Positions 8,491 through 17,122 of a stretch of DNA of 58,629 nt are shown here, in pieces. Numbering within the stretch: the stretch's first letter is position 1; every line of letters starts with the position of its first letter. The stretch spans positions 1 through 58,629 of the forward strand of contig UBUL01000035.1 of the NCBI GenBank assembly GCA_900468625.1. The letters run 5' to 3'. This DNA is from Hyphomicrobiales bacterium (GTDB lineage: Bacteria; Pseudomonadota; Alphaproteobacteria; Rhizobiales; Rhizobiaceae). Below the pieces are notes generated by a model. It searched no databases. It was not told where the DNA came from and worked only from the letters and a program-made list of their open reading frames with translations. The translations under genes were made by a program, and so were the position numbers.

Positions 8491-8732
8491 GATTGACGAG
8501 CAGACTTGATGTACTTTCCAATGACTTTCGCCACCTCGCCGTCGCTGGCGAATTCGCCTCGGCTGGCTTCAACCAACCCAGCCTCGATTTCAACAATTTG
8601 CCACTCTTCGCGAGCGACATAATCCTCGATCGCTTGGGCTGCCATATAAGAGCGCGAGCGATCAAGCTTTTCCGCGATCTGGTCGAGTTTGCTAGCCGTT
8701 TCGTCCGAAACACGCACGGTGAATGCAGTCAT
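8487..8732 (-). CDS. Ribbon-helix-helix (CopG/ParD-like) antitoxin
   Basis: An 81-residue product from ATG 8732 (MTAFTVRVSDETASKLDQ). The N-terminal beta strand plus two helices, ending with RSRSYMAAQAIEDYV, is a ribbon-helix-helix DNA-binding domain. The acidic tail should wrap the ParE-type toxin. A longer frame from 8789 lacks a ribosome-binding site, while GGAAGG precedes 8732. The antitoxin normally represses its own promoter together with the toxin; the inverted repeat at 8769-8785 is the probable operator. Confidence 0.85.
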   Translation of the reverse strand: MTAFTVRVSDETASKLDQIAEKLDRSRSYMAAQAIEDYVAREEWQIVEIEAGLVEASRGEFASDGEVAKVIGKYIKSARQS

Positions 8733-8768
8733 GACACCAAACCTTCCATAGTTCACAATGATTATAGG

Positions 8769-8785
8769 TGAACCACTATAGTTCA
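8769..8785 (-). promoter_or_regulatory. Candidate operator of the parE-type TA operon
   Basis: TGAAC-N7-GTTCA is an inverted repeat 37 bases upstream of the antitoxin start. The half-site ATAGTTCA occurs at 8778-8785 and again at 8748-8755, suggesting two binding sites for the ribbon-helix-helix antitoxin. Nothing else is recognised between here and 9077. Confidence 0.4.
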
Positions 8786-9077
8786 TCAAGGTTCAGGCCA
8801 CTAAGGAACTTTTCATCAAGCCACAGATGGCTATGCTCTTGAACTAATTCGAACCGGTGGATTACGCTCACGGACCAAACTAAACATCTGAAAGCAGCCA
8901 TATTTTCCGCGCCGCGATACTGCTTTCGGTCGGTTGTTGAGTTGCGCGAGATTCTGATCCGCATTTTCATTTTGCGCTGACCGGCTTGGAAAATTCAACC
9001 ATTTGAAATAATTGATTTATTCTAAGCTTTTGCTGGACCTTGGCCAAACGCAAAAACGGATTAAATCATCACGGAAA

Positions 9078-9335
9078 TCAACAATTAAGTTCACGCCGAG
9101 GGAGGGCCGAGCGATCGTGGAGGTCGAAGGTGGACGCATTGCGACAATAACGGTCGAGGACACCGGTATAGGAATCCGCACGGAAGATGCCGAGGCCGTG
9201 CTGCGTCGCTTCTACAGGGCTGAAAAAAGCCGGCATGCCCCCGGCAATGGTCTGGGCTTGAGAGCAATCGCGAGACTACATGGCATGCGTTTAGAAACGG
9301 CGGATATTGGCACCCGTGTTCGGCTTGCAATATAA
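9078..9335 (+). pseudogene. C-terminal fragment of a sensor histidine kinase (HATPase domain)
   Basis: Only the ATP-binding end of a kinase is left. IKFTPREG is the remnant of the N-box, followed by VEDTGIGI (G1 box), FYRAEKSR (F box) and GNGLGL (G2 box), then the final strands. The dimerisation and sensor parts are absent, and the sequence upstream of about 9078 no longer reads as N-box (LVDNA is lost). An inactive leftover of a rearrangement. Confidence 0.7.
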
Positions 9336-9530
9336 TCACCAATGTCGAAGGCGCATGATGCGAGATTCCGGTTTCGTAGCTGGAATTCATGCGCCCGATC
9401 GTTTCATCAACTCGGCACAGTTCGTCGAGGGTCGCTAATGATCTGATCTTACTTCCCTTTTTGACGGGATAACGGACAGGACTGGACCCGCCGCCGGCTT
9501 GGCCCGGTCGCGAATAGTCCATAGCCGAGT

Positions 9531-10676
9531 TCAGAGAACTGCGCGCAAACCAGGCGTTCGTTGGGCCACGAAGCCGACAATGAGAAAACTTGCCAAGATG
9601 CCGCCCAGACTAGCGAGCGCGAATTTGACGCCAATGGAAGCAGGTAAAAAGTGCAGCAACCGTGTAATCGCTACCAAGATTGGCGCATGCAAGACATAGA
9701 CACCAAACGCATTGCGCGTGAGGAAGCGCGCGACGCGTCCTTGGCTGTCAAAGCGGTCTCGGTACAGGACGATGGCCCCCAACGAAAGCGCAAGACATGT
9801 GAATGAACGCCACGCATCCATGCCGGCAGCCTGCCAGTTCCAACCGCCGCCGTAGGGAGACACGTCGCCGCTCATGGCACCCCCTACAGCGATCAGCACG
9901 ATCCACAATGCACCACCGACCCAAAGGCCGCTCCACAACCAACGCCGTCCGACACGCGATGATATCCGGCGCAACCAGTCACCTTCCCATGCGGCAATTC
10001 CGGCGGCATACATTAGCGGGTATTGCGGGAAGTCGTGTACATCGATGTTGAGAACAGTCGTCGCGTTCGGAAAGATAGCGCCGACGACAAAGGTCACGAT
10101 GGCGATCACGGTGGCGTAACCTAACACGGTTCCCGTCGAAGGCGGATGACTGGGAGCGAATTGTGTCGGGCGCGCCTGGCAGACAACTGCGTAGATGGCC
10201 GAGAATAGGAGAAGTACAAGGCAGAACCATAGAGGTCCCGAGCCGTCGAGTAGTTCCCCTGAACGGAAGTGCAGCCACCAGTCCTGGGCGAAGGTGCGCG
10301 GCGGATTCGACCGCCACGACCCTGCGACGAAGTATTCGGTCAGCGGACCGATCAAGCTCATATAGAGCAACAATGGCAGGCCAAGTCTCCGTAGCCGCTC
10401 GCGGATGAAGCTTTGGACGCCATTGCGCGCAACGGCACCGGCCGAAAAGAAGCCTGCAATGCCGAAAAGCAAACCCATTGCCACCGCGTGCTGGAAGGAT
10501 TGATAGGTAGCAAAGGCAATCTTCGCTTGGATACTCAGTTCGGGATGTTCACGGTAGTACCATGCGCCAAATGGCGAGTAGGTCACGGCCGCGTGCATGA
10601 CGACGACCATGCTGATCGCTGACCAACGCAGATTGTCTATATATAAAAGGCGATGGCTCGGCCTCTCACCAGGCAT
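9531..10676 (-). CDS. Acyltransferase family protein (acyltransferase_3)
   Basis: A 381-residue integral membrane protein with about ten hydrophobic segments. The N-terminal LYIDNLRWSAISMVVVMHAAVTY carries the conserved Asn-Leu-Arg and the His (about 28) of the acyltransferase_3 family, which transfers acyl or succinyl groups to periplasmic glycans, lipids or antibiotics. The C-terminal NAFGVYVLHAPILVAI segment is also typical. It follows the AraC-type regulator gene by 34 bases on the same strand, so the two may be co-transcribed. The acceptor substrate is unknown. Confidence 0.82.
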   Translation of the reverse strand: MPGERPSHRLLYIDNLRWSAISMVVVMHAAVTYSPFGAWYYREHPELSIQAKIAFATYQSFQHAVAMGLLFGIAGFFSAGAVARNGVQSFIRERLRRLGLPLLLYMSLIGPLTEYFVAGSWRSNPPRTFAQDWWLHFRSGELLDGSGPLWFCLVLLLFSAIYAVVCQARPTQFAPSHPPSTGTVLGYATVIAIVTFVVGAIFPNATTVLNIDVHDFPQYPLMYAAGIAAWEGDWLRRISSRVGRRWLWSGLWVGGALWIVLIAVGGAMSGDVSPYGGGWNWQAAGMDAWRSFTCLALSLGAIVLYRDRFDSQGRVARFLTRNAFGVYVLHAPILVAITRLLHFLPASIGVKFALASLGGILASFLIVGFVAQRTPGLRAVL

Positions 10677-10710
10677 GACTTGTCCTCCGGTTTTACGCCC
10701 GGATCAGGCC

Positions 10711-11802
10711 TCATGCCGAGGTCGGCGTCTTGCCAGAAGTCGCATCCGCCCTGGCTGAATCTCGCAAAACATGGCCGATTGCGAAATCGGCCAGTGCGCG
10801 ACGGCGGAATTCAGTGGGCGTTTGGCCGGTTTGGCGCTTGAAGGCGCGATTAAACGGACCGATCGATCCCCAACCGGCATCAAGGGCGATCGTGAGGACT
10901 GCGACGCGCGATTGTGCGGGATCGGACAGCGCCTCCCGCGCCTCTTTCAACCTGTGCTCGTTCACAAAATCAGTGAAATTCCTATAGCCGAGGCGCTGGT
11001 TGATCATTCTCCGGAGACGATATTCTGGAACTCCCAACTGCTCGGCCAGTCGATCCACCGAGAGGTTCGAGTCTCGATAAGCCCGGTCTTGCTCCATCGC
11101 CCACCGCAGCCGCTCCGCCAATTGGCGCTCCTCAGTACTCAGTTCCGTTGCCGCGGTGTATATATCAGAGCCACTTCGCGCGGCTGGCACCGGTTCAAGC
11201 GTTGGCTCAGGCATCACGGCACGCAGACGCATCAAAGCGGCGACTATCACCAAGCCCAGCACGGCCGAGAGACCGGGCAGCCAGCTCACACCTGCTGCAT
11301 CGAGCATGGTTGTTGCCAGGATTACCAGACCCACGGCGCACGTAAAAATGATCCTAAAGCGCCGTCGTCCCTCAACCAGATCTGCTTTGCGTCCTGCAAG
11401 TACCCGAGCAATTTCGACCCCTACCACGATTAGCGTCGCAGCATGCGTCGTATTCCACGCCAAGTTTGAGCCGGATAAGGTTGCCACGCCTGCGAGCGGC
11501 AGGAAAGCAACGAAGACCGCCCACCTCCATGGCGTCGACGCAGAAGCATCACCGAAGACGGTCTCGGCCCACGCAACGAAAATGCCTGCGATTGAGTTGC
11601 TGAGGATCCGCAGTGGGACGATCCACCAGACGAGCCCCTCGTGTATTGTGGGAGCCGTTTCGATGAGAAACGCAATTGCGCATAGATCGAATAGCAGCGT
11701 GGCGCGACCAATCAGTAATCGGAGCGAGCCAGGAAGACCGATGATCACAAGTAGACCGAGCAGTGCCAATGCACCACCTCGGACCCCGGTTTCGAGCAGC
11801 AT
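10711..11802 (-). CDS. Membrane-anchored AraC-family transcriptional regulator
   Basis: A 363-residue protein with six or seven transmembrane segments in the first 200 residues and a C-terminal AraC helix-turn-helix domain (about 235-340). Recognition elements are LSVDRLAEQLGVPEYRLRRM in the first helix-turn-helix and IALDAGWGSIGPFNRAFKR in the second. Such regulators sense a signal at the membrane and control neighbouring genes. The acyltransferase gene directly downstream is the natural candidate target. Confidence 0.85.
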   Translation of the reverse strand: MLLETGVRGGALALLGLLVIIGLPGSLRLLIGRATLLFDLCAIAFLIETAPTIHEGLVWWIVPLRILSNSIAGIFVAWAETVFGDASASTPWRWAVFVAFLPLAGVATLSGSNLAWNTTHAATLIVVGVEIARVLAGRKADLVEGRRRFRIIFTCAVGLVILATTMLDAAGVSWLPGLSAVLGLVIVAALMRLRAVMPEPTLEPVPAARSGSDIYTAATELSTEERQLAERLRWAMEQDRAYRDSNLSVDRLAEQLGVPEYRLRRMINQRLGYRNFTDFVNEHRLKEAREALSDPAQSRVAVLTIALDAGWGSIGPFNRAFKRQTGQTPTEFRRRALADFAIGHVLRDSARADATSGKTPTSA

Positions 11803-12228
11803 TCGCGAACCTCCAATGCTTTATCTGGCTCGAAAAATAACCTGATGCAAGCCCTAGAGACATTGCGGGTCCATGGAACATCGCTGAGGCATTTTTGCCG
11901 CACTGATACTCCCCTGCGGACGATATCGAAAGTGCGATCTGCAGCTTCAAGAGACGATCTCGTCACCTACCGCGGTCCTCAAAGCCGAGGGCGCAGGTGA
12001 CGAAAATTGACAGCGCTTTGGCTATTTGCACCGGCGCACATTCAATTGTCGGCCCCCTGAAGGTCCAGAGCCGATTCTGAGCCGCGTTCGTCATAGCGGG
12101 AGAGGTCAATTCAATCGGGCTAGGACTAAGGTCTGACGGTTCGGGGGCACGAAGTCTTAGCCGGGAACTCTAGTTCCATCCGACGGTTAATTCTCCAGCG
12201 TATCCAATCGCAGAACAGGAGAAAAAAT
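11803..12228. other. Divergent intergenic region, no gene seen
   Basis: The 426 bases separate the minus-strand AraC regulator from the plus-strand DUF1236 protein and must hold both promoters. The only clear element is AGGAG 8 bases before the ATG at 12229. No coding frame with family similarity was found. Confidence 0.4.
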
Positions 12229-12624
12229 ATGAATATCAAAGTTGTAGGCGTTGCCACGGGTATCCTGCTGGCATCGACATCTGCCTTTGCCCAATCCTCG
12301 ATGGTTAACGGTGCGGCCGGTGGCGCAGCCACCGGAGCGATCGTCGGCGGCCCAGCTGGCGCAGCTGTCGGTGGTGTTGCCGGCGCAGCCATCGGCGCCG
12401 CGATCGATCCGCCGCCGCAAAAAGTGGTGACCTATGTTCGGCAGGCTCCCGCCCCGACCACACGAGTCGTGGTGAAGGAAAAGGTGGTTGTCGGGCGGTC
12501 CCTGCCGGAAACCGTCGTCGTAACGCCGGTTCCCGACGATCCGAAGTATGCGTATGCAATCGTCAACGACCAGCGTGTTATCGTCGAACCTTCCTCGCGG
12601 AAGGTCATCCAGGTCATCCGGTAA
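12229..12624 (+). CDS. DUF1236 domain-containing exported protein
   Basis: A 131-residue protein with a clear signal peptide (MNIKVVGVATGILLASTSAFA, cut near AFA-QS). A Gly/Ala-rich glycine-zipper stretch with repeated GAAxGA follows (about residues 28-60). The C-terminal domain contains PDDPKYAYAIVNDQRVIVEP and ends in IQVIR, the DUF1236 signature common in rhizobia. It is probably periplasmic or outer-membrane associated; function is unknown. AGGAG lies 8 bases before the start. Confidence 0.85.
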   Translation: MNIKVVGVATGILLASTSAFAQSSMVNGAAGGAATGAIVGGPAGAAVGGVAGAAIGAAIDPPPQKVVTYVRQAPAPTTRVVVKEKVVVGRSLPETVVVTPVPDDPKYAYAIVNDQRVIVEPSSRKVIQVIR

Positions 12625-12759
12625 CCGACCGGCGGCGGCAGCCGTCCTCTTTCCAACCATAGGACATGCATGCGCCGCATGGGAATGCGGGTGGTATGCC
12701 GTGCCGAAATCGACGTTCCCTGGCGGGCCATGCGCACCGCCGATCCCCAGGAGCAATCA

Positions 12760-12912
12760 ATGATCTTCCATGAAAACAAGCCGTCTGGCACAGCCCTTCC
12801 CATCGTCGTCATCCTGGTTGCGATGATTGCGATTGTCGCCACCCTAGCGCTGTCATCAGGTCACCAAGCGCCGGCTCGAGTGTGGGTTCCCGCTCAATCG
12901 GCAGGACCTTGA
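12760..12912 (+). CDS. Small single-pass membrane protein
   Basis: A 50-residue peptide starting MIFHENKPSG with one hydrophobic helix (about residues 13-32) and a short Pro-rich tail. AGGAG 6 bases before ATG 12760 supports this start over the longer frame from 12670. It follows the DUF1236 gene by 135 bases. No family is recognised; short proteins of this type are common near cell-envelope genes in rhizobia. Confidence 0.5.
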   Translation: MIFHENKPSGTALPIVVILVAMIAIVATLALSSGHQAPARVWVPAQSAGP

Positions 12913-13083
12913 GCCCGATTTCGGCGCCGGCTATTTGTTGACGGCCTATCTTTCCGATCTCCTCTTAAATAAGCTCACGGTTGACCAGTCCCACTTATGC
13001 CGTACCCATATGGGGCTCTCAGATAGCAGTCAGCCCAGGCTACAAAACAGAAATGCGAACATGGTCGTCGAGATCCGCCCGCA

Positions 13084-13323
13084 TCACGACGCGGCGAATT
13101 TCACCGTCACGCCGCGTTGTCGAAAGTAGGCCTGCATAAGTTTCCTGCCGGAACGGTTGTTATGTGCGAGTCTGGCCGGATCGAATACGGCCTCCTTTAA
13201 ACCCGCCCGCGCCAAGGCTGTCTTGAGCGTCGCGATATGCAAGTCGATGTCGGCATTTTCCGCCTCAAGAGATTCATAAATGCGGTTGACTGCGTCTGCT
13301 ACGGTCGGTTCGATCACTCTCAT
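13084..13323 (-). CDS. Small hypothetical protein
   Basis: A 79-residue soluble, helical, charged protein (MRVIEPTVADAVNRIYESLE, then alternating acidic and basic residues, ending FRQRGVTVKF). GGAG sits just before the ATG. Codon use looks normal for a rhizobial gene. I recognise no domain. No partner gene lies next to it. Confidence 0.55.
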   Translation of the reverse strand: MRVIEPTVADAVNRIYESLEAENADIDLHIATLKTALARAGLKEAVFDPARLAHNNRSGRKLMQAYFRQRGVTVKFAAS

Positions 13324-13936
13324 GCTCCAGTTATGATTGGCTCACGCTTACCACGTTTCTCGGGCCTGGCCTTATTGTGGTGAAGTATGTCCACGTCAAC
13401 GAGGAACGATAAAACCCTGATCGCCGTTCGCGCATCTTTATCTTCAATCTGGCGTCTCTTCTCGGTGGCGAGTGGAGTTCAATGAGTGGGCCCAGTCTGA
13501 ATGAAGAAGTCATCTAACAGCACCGAGGCACTATTCCGGATGCGATATTGACTTGTGTCAGTAATGATCTCGTCATGTCGTCGGCACAAGCACTGGTTTT
13601 CAAGAAAAGCGAGACAATTCGTCTCCCGATAGGATAGAGACTGCGCAGCCGCTCGTCGCGCTCGAGTGCAAGGGCGTGACGGGAGCGGCCATGCCAGCCG
13701 GCTTACGTCTCCAGACACCTCAGAGCAGACCTCACCAAAATTCACAAGAGATTACGAGCGCCTGCAAGAGTACTGCTTTCGATGTCAAATCTTTGGAAGA
13801 TTGGCCGCGATCTGGTTGGTGACCGTGCGCCGCGGTAGATCGGACGAAGATCTGGCATTCGTGGAAAGTAGAGCTCTGATGATCAAAAGGCCTGAACGCT
13901 TACTCCTTTGGACCCGATCGCCAAGCCACCAAAAGG
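13324..13936. other. Gene-poor stretch, no supported feature
   Basis: Open frames on both strands here are short, overlap each other and lack similarity or ribosome-binding sites. It lies between a small hypothetical gene and the end of the ModA-like gene and may be a decayed region. Confidence 0.35.
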
Positions 13937-14668
13937 TCAGAGGATTGGACGGAATGCGGCCATTTGTAGGATTTGCTGGGCGAACGTCGATAATAGAAAA
14001 TCCCATAGATTCTTCGTGTGTTCATCGGCATCCGTGCGAACAGCCATACCGTATTCAACTTCGGGCGAAAATTCCCTCGGAAGCTCAACGATTCTGAATG
14101 AGGAGTCCGATTCCAGAAAGCGCGCATTCGAATAATAGCTCATCATCAGGTCGGCTTCTCCGGTGGTTATCAGATGGCCGGCGCCCGTACCGGCGGGCGT
14201 CGGTGGTGAGTTGCGACCACCCACCAGCAGGCGAGTTCGGGATTTGATCGCCGCTCCCTTGCCCGGATGCACCGCCTCGATGCGATCAAACACTTCGAAC
14301 GCATAGTCGCCGCCCGGATCGTCGCCCGGTGTGGACGTGCCGATCTTCACGGTCGGATCGGACAGCACCGCGAGAAAGTTTTCCATCGTCAAACCAAGAT
14401 CGGCGCGCGAGAGCACGCAGAGCCGATTGCGGGCAAAACAGACCGCATCTTCCGCAAGACCCATAGAAACAAGCCGCCGCGGATGCGCCATGTTGGCGGA
14501 GGCAAAGAGATCAAACCTGGCGCCCGCTTCGATCGTTTCGCGCAACAATCCCGCAGGTCCGAGCGTCAGCGAAATGCCAATACCATATTCATGGCCAAAA
14601 GCATCGATGATCGCCGGAAAGGCATGACGCAGACTGCCGGCCGCCAAGACTTGAACTGCATTGCTCAC
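13937..14668 (-). CDS. ModA-like substrate-binding protein without signal peptide
   Basis: A 243-residue type 2 periplasmic-binding-protein fold. VQVLAAGSLRHAFPAIIDAF at the N-terminus, SANMAHPRRL and the YSNARFLE to IVELP segment resemble molybdate/tungstate-binding ModA proteins. No signal peptide precedes the domain, so the product as read would stay cytoplasmic unless the start is wrong. ATG overlaps the stop of the ATPase gene (ATGA). ModA with a FecE-like ATPase is an unusual combination; related cassettes may import another oxyanion or a metal complex. Confidence 0.75.
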   Translation of the reverse strand: MSNAVQVLAAGSLRHAFPAIIDAFGHEYGIGISLTLGPAGLLRETIEAGARFDLFASANMAHPRRLVSMGLAEDAVCFARNRLCVLSRADLGLTMENFLAVLSDPTVKIGTSTPGDDPGGDYAFEVFDRIEAVHPGKGAAIKSRTRLLVGGRNSPPTPAGTGAGHLITTGEADLMMSYYSNARFLESDSSFRIVELPREFSPEVEYGMAVRTDADEHTKNLWDFLLSTFAQQILQMAAFRPIL

Positions 14669-15453
14669 GGGCGATTTCCTTTCCTGTCTCTTTGCCGGAA
14701 CAGCGGCACGAACGCGGTCTCCACAAGCTCGCCACTGCCGAGCGTCGCCGAGCGAACCGGAAGGCCATAGAGCGCTTCGAGATTTTCTTCCGTCATCACA
14801 TCATCGGTGGCGCCGAAGGCGGCCCTCGCGTGGCCGAGCATGAGCAGCACCTTGTCGGCGATGGCGACCGCATGGTTCGGCTGATGTGTGGTGAAGGCAA
14901 TCGCCAGCCGCCGATTGTCGGCAAGGGTTGCAAGCAGCGACAGAACAATATCCTGGTTCTTGAGATCAAGCGCCGAGGCCGGTTCGTCAAGCAGCAGCAC
15001 GGCGTTCTCGCCGGCCAACGCCCGCGCGATCAGCACCAGTTGTCGCTCGCCCCCGGAGAGCGCTTCGATGTTGCGCGGCGCATAGTCGGCCATGCCGGTG
15101 AGATGAAGCGCCTCCATGGCTTTCTCGACATCGGCCTTGCGCGGCGCCTGAAACAGCCCGATGTGACGGGCACGGCCCATCAGCGCCACATCGAGTACGG
15201 AATAGGGGAAGGAGCTGGAAAACTCCTGCGGCACAAAACCTGTCTGCGGGTTCAGCGCGACCTTGCCGGCGCTCGGTTTCAAGAGCCCCGCCAGCACACG
15301 CAGCAAGGTGGACTTGCCGCGACCGTTCGGCCCGAGGATGGCGGTGATCTCGCCGGCGCGGAGATCCAGATCGAGATCGCGGAACTGCCAACGCCTGCCA
15401 TCATAGGATTGGCTCGCCCCTTCGGTGCGCAGCTTTACCGGATCAGAAGCCAC
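14665..15453 (-). CDS. ABC transporter ATP-binding protein, FecE/siderophore-import type
   Basis: A 262-residue ATPase with Walker A GPNGRGKST (about 42-50), Q-loop FVPQEF, signature LSGGERQ (about 130-136), Walker B VLLLDEPAS and the switch His in TTHQPN. Similarity is to FecE-type ATPases of iron-complex importers. The start is GTG 15453, overlapping the end of a FecCD-type permease remnant by 11 bases, so the original operon was permease-ATPase-binding protein. With the permease cut off, the transporter should not work unless another permease is supplied. Confidence 0.85.
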   Translation of the reverse strand: MASDPVKLRTEGASQSYDGRRWQFRDLDLDLRAGEITAILGPNGRGKSTLLRVLAGLLKPSAGKVALNPQTGFVPQEFSSSFPYSVLDVALMGRARHIGLFQAPRKADVEKAMEALHLTGMADYAPRNIEALSGGERQLVLIARALAGENAVLLLDEPASALDLKNQDIVLSLLATLADNRRLAIAFTTHQPNHAVAIADKVLLMLGHARAAFGATDDVMTEENLEALYGLPVRSATLGSGELVETAFVPLFRQRDRKGNRP

Positions 15454-15556
15454 GCGCGCCTCGCTGGGATTGCCTGAGCACCAGGGCGAAGACCGGCGTG
15501 CCGATCAGTGCCGTCAGGATGCCGAGCGGGATTTCGGACGGTCGGACATCGCAAAC
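15443..15556 (-). pseudogene. FecCD-family permease, only the C-terminal end left
   Basis: The minus-strand frame reads RPSEIPLGILTALIGTPVFA, then a short basic tail ending at TGA 15443. This is the conserved last helix and tail of FecCD/BtuC-type permeases (normally E-x-P-x-G-x-x-TALIG-x-P). Upstream of about 15556 the homology ends because the plus-strand nrsF remnant begins there. Roughly 90 percent of the permease is missing. Confidence 0.7.
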
Positions 15557-16057
15557 CAGCTGCGAAATCCGCTGTTCCTCATCGGAACGACGGCATCCTT
15601 TCTGACAAGTGTGCTGGCCGCACACAGTTGCCTGGTTGCAAGCCTGCCGGACCGTTCTCGGTTCTGGCTGCTGCTGCCCCTTGCACCGCTCGCGGTATGG
15701 ATGACAACCGTCGGTTATGGTTGCCTCACGAATTGGGTGAACTACGACGCCGGCGAATTGCGAATGGGGATTGCTGTTCAATGCTTCGCCACGGTCCTTC
15801 TCGTCAGCTTGCCATTGTCGATATCGATATTCGTGATGTTGCGGCACGCCGTTCGCTTGCGTCCGACTTTCGTGACCTTGGTTGCCGGGTTGGCCGTTGC
15901 CGGAATGACGTCGACGGCGATGTCGCTCCTCTATCGCCTCGATGCCACCATCATGAATCTGATCTGGAACCTCGGAACGGCGGCTCTGATCGTCATCTTC
16001 AAAGCGATTTTCGGGCGACGAGTCCTGAAGGCAATCGCAGGAGCCGTCAGAGGCTAA
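15545..16057 (+). pseudogene. NrsF (DUF1109) anti-sigma-like membrane protein, N-terminally truncated
   Basis: About 170 residues with five or so membrane helices match the DUF1109/NrsF family: RNPLFLIGTTASFLTS, WLLLPLAPLAVW, YGCLTNW, VLLVSLPLS, FVMLRHAVRLRP, LDATIMNLIWNLG and FGRRVL. NrsF proteins hold an ECF sigma factor inactive at the membrane. The first 30-45 residues and the usual upstream sigma-factor gene are gone, replaced at about 15545 by the permease remnant on the other strand. No start codon with a ribosome-binding site is apparent. Confidence 0.7.
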
Positions 16058-16326
16058 CCAGTAGGATCAACACCGCAACAGGTGAGAACGGATTGGGTAG
16101 CTTTTTGCTGGCTGCCGCAGATCTTGCCGGAGCAGATAGCCCGTCCAATGTACTGTGTATGGTCGCCGCTGTCAGCCATGGCAACTGCCTTGCAGTTCGG
16201 CACTGCCCGCAAACCTGCCCCGCTTAGTACGCGGGATAAAATCGGTGGCAGCGCTTCAGCGAGCGAACATAAGCCGGCAGGCTATTTCACCGCAATTCGC
16301 AATGGAAACGTTCTTGATGGTCAGAT

Positions 16327-16902
16327 CTATTTTTCCTGAGAGGCACGTCTGCGGTTTCCTAAGACATAGGCGACGATGGCAACGTGGACAAGGATCGCCG
16401 AGAGGAGGCCGAGCACATGATGAGGCCAACTGACACCCGAAACAGATGAGACCTCGACCAAAGCCCAGATGCCGAGCGGCAGAAACAAGACGATGCCGCT
16501 GACGAGGCCGGGATTATAGCTGCGCAGGCGGATGGCCGAGATGATATGCACAACCGAATTGACCAGTGTCAGATAGACGCCGATCAACCCGAAGCCAGCA
16601 CCATATTCTGCCGCCAGCCAGATCGAGATCATATTGATGCCCCAGACGCCCGGGACATTGATGACGAAAATCGCAGCCGACGACAGCAGTGTGCGGCCAT
16701 TGCCTAGCATGTCGTTGACGAAACGCCCGAAACGATTGGCGTCGTGCTCCTCGTATTGATGAAGCATGTAGACAGGCAGCTGCAGGAAAATGGCAATCAT
16801 CGGCCAGGGCCAGCCACGCAGCATAAGGGGTGTGAGGCAGAGGATCAGGATACCGGCCAGCATTCCACCGTAAATCCAGCTTTTGAAGATGCGATCAAAC
16901 AT
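16327..16902 (-). CDS. HXXEE domain-containing membrane protein
   Basis: A 191-residue protein with five or six membrane helices. HQYEEH at about residues 48-53 gives the HxxEE motif. NVPGVWGINMISIW and HIISAIRLRSYNPGL supply further conserved His, Asn and Arg positions of the family. The function is unknown; the buried His/Glu set suggests metal binding. AGGAA lies 6 bases before ATG 16902. It stands alone between two degraded regions. Confidence 0.8.
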   Translation of the reverse strand: MFDRIFKSWIYGGMLAGILILCLTPLMLRGWPWPMIAIFLQLPVYMLHQYEEHDANRFGRFVNDMLGNGRTLLSSAAIFVINVPGVWGINMISIWLAAEYGAGFGLIGVYLTLVNSVVHIISAIRLRSYNPGLVSGIVLFLPLGIWALVEVSSVSGVSWPHHVLGLLSAILVHVAIVAYVLGNRRRASQEK

Positions 16903-17122
16903 GGGAAGTTCCTGCGAATTCGGGTTTCTCTAGCGAGTGTCGATTTGTGCCAAAGTTTGACCGATTCGGCACCAGAAGCTCCAATTTACAATTGAGTTTT
17001 CGCACATGGCACGGACTGGAGTAGCGACCCGAATTGAGCTACCACGTCCTTCCAACCAATCTCCATAGTGGCTCTTCCTGGATTGTTATGGCGAAGCTTT
17101 TTCTTTCCGCCCTGGCGGATAA

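Noticed and set aside
13666..14097. Plus-strand frame of 143 codons
   Set aside because: Overlaps the ModA-like gene antisense and shows no protein-like pattern.
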